In this document: one piece after another, positions 8,080-10,740 of the stretch
Layout: every line of letters begins with the position of its first letter
How positions within the stretch are numbered: position 1 is the stretch's first letter
Assembly (NCBI GenBank): GCA_021300075.1
Contig: JAJTIB010000058.1
Coordinates: 1-10,740, forward strand
Reading direction: 5' to 3'
Source of the DNA: Rickettsiales bacterium
GTDB taxonomy: Bacteria > Pseudomonadota > Alphaproteobacteria > Rickettsiales > UBA3002
Length of the DNA stretch: 10,740 nucleotides
Translations under genes and position numbers: made by a program
The notes under the pieces: model-generated
Seen by the model: only the letters and a program-made list of their open reading frames with translations
The model's database searches: none
What the model was told of the DNA's origin: nothing

Positions 8080-9116
8080 AATTTTTGATGCCCGCCGAGT
8101 GGGACCGCCATCAACGCACCTGGCTCGCCTGGCCGCATGCGCGCACCGACTGGCCGGGCAAGTTTGCGCCCATACCGTGGGTATTTACTGAAATCATCCG
8201 CCTTATCAGCCAGAGCGAAAAAGTGGGGCTTCTCGTTAAAAACGAAAAACTGCGCGCCGAAGCGATGAGTATGCTTGACCGCGCCGGGGTGAATCTCGCT
8301 TCTGTTGAGATACATCTTGCGCCAAGCAATCGCGGCTGGCTGCGCGACTGCGGGCCGATTTATGTGCAGGATACGCAGACCGGCGAACGCAAAGCGCTCT
8401 GTTTCGGTTTTAATGCTTGGGCAAAATACAGCAACTGGCGGCTGGATGCGAAAATCGGCAGCTTTGTGGCTGGCGTCACCCAGACCCCGATGATCCGCCC
8501 CATGCATAAAAACCGCCATGTGGTCCTCGAAGGCGGTGGGATTGAGGTGGATGGCGCAGGCAGTATTTTAGTCACCGAAGAATGGCTGCTTTCAGATGTG
8601 CAGGTGCGTAACCCGGGATTCACCCGCGCGGATTACGAGCAGATTTTCGCCAGCTATCTGGGGGCAACTAATACAATCTGGCTCGAAGCGGGCATTCAGG
8701 GCGACGACACGCATGGCCATATTGATGACATCACCCGTTTTGTCGCACCCGGCAAAATCGTAACCGTAGTCGAGCCCAACCGCCAAAGCCCGAATTTCGT
8801 GCCCCTAGCCCGCAATCGCGAACGGCTCGCGCGGGCGCGCGATACAAACGGGAAAGCCTTTGAAATTATCGAATTACCAATGCCAGACCCGGTCCTGTTT
8901 GAGGGCGAAGTGCTGCCTGCATCCTATGCCAATTTCCTGATTACCAATGGCGCAGTCCTCGTGCCGATCTTTAATGACGCGGCCGATAAACTGGCGCTCA
9001 GCCTGCTGCAGTCATGTTTCCCTGGCCGCAAGGTCATTGGCATTTATGCGCGCGATCTGGTCTGGGGGTTGGGGACCATTCACTGCCTGACGCAGCAGGA
9101 GCCTATCATCATTTAA
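8028..9116 (+). CDS. aguA: Agmatine deiminase
   Basis: AguA deiminates agmatine to N-carbamoylputrescine and ammonia, feeding AguB next door. It belongs to the guanidino-group-modifying (peptidylarginine deiminase-like) fold. With the GTG start at 8028 it has 362 residues. The family opening MPAEW begins at residue 21, followed by TWLAWPH and DWPGKFAPIPWV. Other marks are RDCGPIYV near 106, GGGIEVDG, GDDTHGHIDD with His231, and the C-terminal nucleophile Cys353 in GTIHCLTQQ. The start is uncertain. GTG 8028 has a good Shine-Dalgarno but lies in a heptad repeat and adds 20 residues coded by repeat DNA; ATG 8088, the conserved Met of MPAEW, has no visible ribosome binding site. The gene lies 24 bp after aguB and ends 20 bp from the convergent bamE; no terminator is obvious between them. 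Confidence 0.94.
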   Translation: MTGNLQHALPPATRHPPQFLMPAEWDRHQRTWLAWPHARTDWPGKFAPIPWVFTEIIRLISQSEKVGLLVKNEKLRAEAMSMLDRAGVNLASVEIHLAPSNRGWLRDCGPIYVQDTQTGERKALCFGFNAWAKYSNWRLDAKIGSFVAGVTQTPMIRPMHKNRHVVLEGGGIEVDGAGSILVTEEWLLSDVQVRNPGFTRADYEQIFASYLGATNTIWLEAGIQGDDTHGHIDDITRFVAPGKIVTVVEPNRQSPNFVPLARNRERLARARDTNGKAFEIIELPMPDPVLFEGEVLPASYANFLITNGAVLVPIFNDAADKLALSLLQSCFPGRKVIGIYARDLVWGLGTIHCLTQQEPIII

Positions 9117-9136
9117 CTAAATCCAAACGGGTATAT

Positions 9137-9616
9137 CTAAATCCTGCCCGGACTGCCGGTTGGATTAATGCCACGGCCAGGAGTATTAAAGCGCCCGAAA
9201 TTGCCTAAAAGCTGCTCCATCACCCCAAGAGTCCGGCCCTCTGCCGGCGTGGTTTTTTCGACTAGCTCAACTGGTTTGCCATCTTTGGCTGTATAGCGGA
9301 TAATTTCACTCACCGTGTCAGTAGCATCAAAACGCACACCGACCACGTTCTGCTTGACGATTTCCGGCGCCCGGGGACCAACAATATGTTCGCGGGTAAA
9401 AATATAATACCAGACCGAATCGCCAAAGTGAGAGGCGGCGGAGGGGCTGCCCAGAAGTGCCTGTACATCGTCCTTGCGGCTCTGGCCCACCACAATCTGC
9501 GAAAAATCGGCCTGCGCGGTATTATAGCCGTGATTTTCCACAATTGGCGTGCAGCCCACAAGCAGACTTGCGAGCAGCAGGGAAAGACTGATAGAACGGC
9601 GAACGAAATGAGTCAT
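9137..9616 (-). CDS. bamE: Outer membrane protein assembly factor BamE (SmpA/OmlA lipoprotein)
   Basis: BamE is a small lipoprotein of the BAM complex, which folds beta-barrel proteins into the outer membrane. The 159-residue product starts with a short basic segment (RR at 6-7) and a hydrophobic core, ending in the lipobox LVGC with Cys22 as the lipidated residue. The SmpA/OmlA domain covers about 37-110, with the typical QIVVGQSRKDDVQALLGSPS and, after it, the aromatic DSVWYYIF. The C-terminal tail after about 135 is rich in Gly and Pro and looks disordered. Residues TPAEGRTLGVMEQLLGNFGRFN match the tail usual in alphaproteobacterial BamE. The start at 9616 has no clear Shine-Dalgarno. It is divergent from the ubiquinol-cytochrome c chaperone gene, an arrangement common in Alphaproteobacteria, with the two starts lying within about 12 bp. 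Confidence 0.92.
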   Translation of the reverse strand: MTHFVRRSISLSLLLASLLVGCTPIVENHGYNTAQADFSQIVVGQSRKDDVQALLGSPSAASHFGDSVWYYIFTREHIVGPRAPEIVKQNVVGVRFDATDTVSEIIRYTAKDGKPVELVEKTTPAEGRTLGVMEQLLGNFGRFNTPGRGINPTGSPGRI

Positions 9617-9628
9617 CGCTTACGCACA

Positions 9629-10141
9629 ATGCTGAAAAACTGGTTCACGCCGCAGGCGGAGCGCATCGCGGCTGCGGAACTATATAGCAGGTGCGTAACA
9701 CAAGCGCGACATCCTTTTTTCTACCGCGATTTGGGAGTGCCCGACACAGTCGATGGCCGGTTCGACCTGCTGGTGCTGCATCTGTTTCTGCTGCTGCGGC
9801 GTCTTAAACCCTTGCCGGCACTCGGCAGCGCGCTGACGGATGTATTTTTTGCCGATATGGATCAGAATCTGCGGCAGATGGGCGTAGCCGACCCTGGCGT
9901 AGGCAAGCGCATCCGCAAGATGGTGGATGCGTTTTATGGCCGTATCGCTGCTTATGAAATGGCGTATGACGACGATATTTCGCTCAGCGCCGCCCTCCAG
10001 CGCAATCTTTATGGCACATCCCCCGTTCCTGTGACGGCTCCTGAGGCATTACTGGCCTATACCCGCCGCGCCGAAACAGCACTCACCGCCACGAGGGCGG
10101 ATGCACTCGGCGCGGGCAAATGCGACTGGCCTCAGACTTAA
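9629..10141 (+). CDS. Ubiquinol-cytochrome c chaperone family protein (CBP3/UQCC1-like)
   Basis: Members of this family relate to mitochondrial Cbp3/UQCC1, which assists assembly of cytochrome b into complex III; a similar role in the bacterial bc1 complex is inferred. From ATG 9629 the product has 170 residues. The diagnostic segment is DLGVPDTVDGRFDLLVLHLF in the first third, followed by a Leu/Arg-rich helix, and by FADMDQNLRQMGVADPGVGKRIRKM. ATG 9629 gives MLKNWFTPQ, the kind of N-terminus usual in the family. An in-frame ATG at 9608 adds seven residues but overlaps the divergent bamE start by nine bases; neither has a clear ribosome binding site. No signal peptide or membrane segment is seen. 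A hairpin at 10195-10213 may follow its transcript. Confidence 0.86.
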   Translation: MLKNWFTPQAERIAAAELYSRCVTQARHPFFYRDLGVPDTVDGRFDLLVLHLFLLLRRLKPLPALGSALTDVFFADMDQNLRQMGVADPGVGKRIRKMVDAFYGRIAAYEMAYDDDISLSAALQRNLYGTSPVPVTAPEALLAYTRRAETALTATRADALGAGKCDWPQT

Positions 10142-10194
10142 TTGTTTTATATCAATTAGTTGGCCAAGAATATCGCGCGCAGAGCCCTTGTTTA

Positions 10195-10213
10195 CCTCTC
10201 CCCTCGGGAGAGG
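10195..10213. repeat. Short perfect hairpin, REP-like
   Basis: CCTCTCC (10195-10201) and GGAGAGG (10207-10213) form a 7-bp stem with a five-base loop, 53 bp after the chaperone stop codon. Palindromes of this CCTCTCC/GGAGAGG kind are common as dispersed repeats in proteobacterial genomes. No T-run follows (TATTCTT), so a rho-independent terminator role is weak. Confidence 0.45.
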
Positions 10214-10218
10214 TATTC

Positions 10219-10278
10219 TTCCCCGCCTCCCTGTTTCCCCCTGCCTCCCCGCCCCCTGCTTTTCTGCCTCCCCGCCCC
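10219..10278. repeat. Pyrimidine-rich tract with a 15-bp direct repeat
   Basis: The plus strand is nearly all C and T for about 60 bases. CTGCCTCCCCGCCCC occurs twice, at 10241-10255 and 10264-10278, 23 bp apart. Shorter related words (CTGTTTCCCC at 10231) suggest decayed copies. It is followed by an A-run and T-runs (10279-10307). No coding frame here is credible. Confidence 0.5.
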
Positions 10279-10312
10279 AAAAAACTGCTTTTTACTGTAT
10301 TTTTTTGGCCGT

Positions 10313-10346
10313 TTGTCACGAAACCGTCACATTAGAATGGTAGGTT
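10313..10346 (+). promoter_or_regulatory. Candidate PHO box (PhoB site) with promoter
   Basis: TTGTCAC (10313-10319) and CCGTCAC (10324-10330) form two 7-bp direct repeats separated by GAAA, the exact 7-4-7 layout of a PHO box (consensus CTGTCAT-N4-CTGTCAT). TTGTCAC is also, from memory, the second half of the E. coli pstS box. A weak -10 (TAGGTT, 10341-10346) begins 11 bp after the box, the usual place in PhoB-activated promoters where the box replaces the -35. An alternative -10 is TAGAAT at 10334-10339. The gene start is at 10363. Confidence 0.45.
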
Positions 10347-10362
10347 ATATAGAGGAGAAACT

Positions 10363-10740
10363 ATGGCGGACTTAGAACAGAAGCTCAAAGAGGCGGCGGA
10401 AGGCAGTGTCGTCGACGTGGTCAAAAACAGCGCCACAAGCATGCTGGGTTGGTTGTGGTGGTTGATTCCGGCCGCCGGAATTTTTACCTATTTTTTCAGA
10501 GATGCCGAGTGGATGCCTAAGGGCTTGATAGATACGCTACGGGAGTGGATGGGAAAACTGGCCCTGTTGTTGGAAAAGACTTTCCCGAGCTTAAAGCCAT
10601 TTCTCGATAAAATCTTCGGGGATGCTGCTGAGAAGGCAGCAGCAGCCATGTCAGCGGAGAGTGTGCGGCGTGAAATCACGAAAGACAATAAATTTTCCCA
10701 GGCCATGGCTAATGCCCTCATGCCGGATGATGCAGCAAAA
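10363..10740 (+). CDS. Partial gene for a putative Trp-rich membrane protein of unknown function (C-terminus outside the window)
   Basis: An open frame of 126 codons runs from ATG 10363 to the right edge. AGGAG (10353-10357) stands five bases before the ATG, giving one of the clearest ribosome binding sites in the window. The product begins with a short acidic/basic amphipathic segment (1-26), then one likely membrane segment at about 27-45 that is rich in Trp (LGWLWWLIP). A second moderately hydrophobic stretch (about 60-72, WMGKLALLLEK) may lie along the membrane. An Ala-rich helix (88-98) and charged sequence follow. There is no lipobox or cleavable signal. I do not recognise the family. 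The gene is the first after a 221-bp spacer and has a PHO-box-like repeat at its promoter position, so a link to phosphate supply is possible but unproven. Confidence 0.72.
   Translation, partial: MADLEQKLKEAAEGSVVDVVKNSATSMLGWLWWLIPAAGIFTYFFRDAEWMPKGLIDTLREWMGKLALLLEKTFPSLKPFLDKIFGDAAEKAAAAMSAESVRREITKDNKFSQAMANALMPDDAAK

Noticed and set aside
9117..9136. Terminator between convergent aguA and bamE
   Set aside because: The 20-bp gap has no inverted repeat or T-run.

Overview
The window looks like a stretch of chromosome from an alphaproteobacterium of moderate GC content. The support is a GltD/GltB pair of alphaproteobacterial type, a divergent bamE and ubiquinol-cytochrome c chaperone pair (an arrangement typical of Alphaproteobacteria), and a tRNA with an encoded CCA end. 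I cannot name the genus. There is no intact transposase, phage gene or CRISPR array.

Layout. At the left edge (717-1, minus) is a partial gene of unknown function with a motif like a degenerate zincin. A 127-bp spacer made largely of degenerate 7-bp repeats separates it from gltD-gltB (845-6789, plus). These encode the two subunits of NADPH-dependent glutamate synthase and overlap by ATGA. A 171-bp palindromic element with flanking TTA copies sits exactly on the gltB stop codon, followed by tRNA-Arg(UCU) on the minus strand. Next come aguB and aguA (7101-9116, plus), which convert agmatine to putrescine by way of N-carbamoylputrescine. More 7-bp repeats lie between these two genes and may supply the ribosome binding site and GTG start of aguA. 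bamE (minus) and the chaperone gene (plus) then diverge with almost touching starts. After a 221-bp spacer holding a hairpin, a pyrimidine-rich tract and a PHO-box-like direct repeat, a partial gene for a small Trp-rich membrane protein runs off the right edge.

The known genes cover nitrogen assimilation (gltDB), polyamine synthesis (aguBA), outer-membrane assembly (bamE) and cytochrome bc1 biogenesis. I see no complete new system in the coding content. The unusual material is between genes: the MITE-like element at the gltB stop codon, two loci of degenerate heptad repeats with a shared pattern, a repeat-derived translation start, and a candidate phosphate-regulated promoter for an unrecognised membrane protein.
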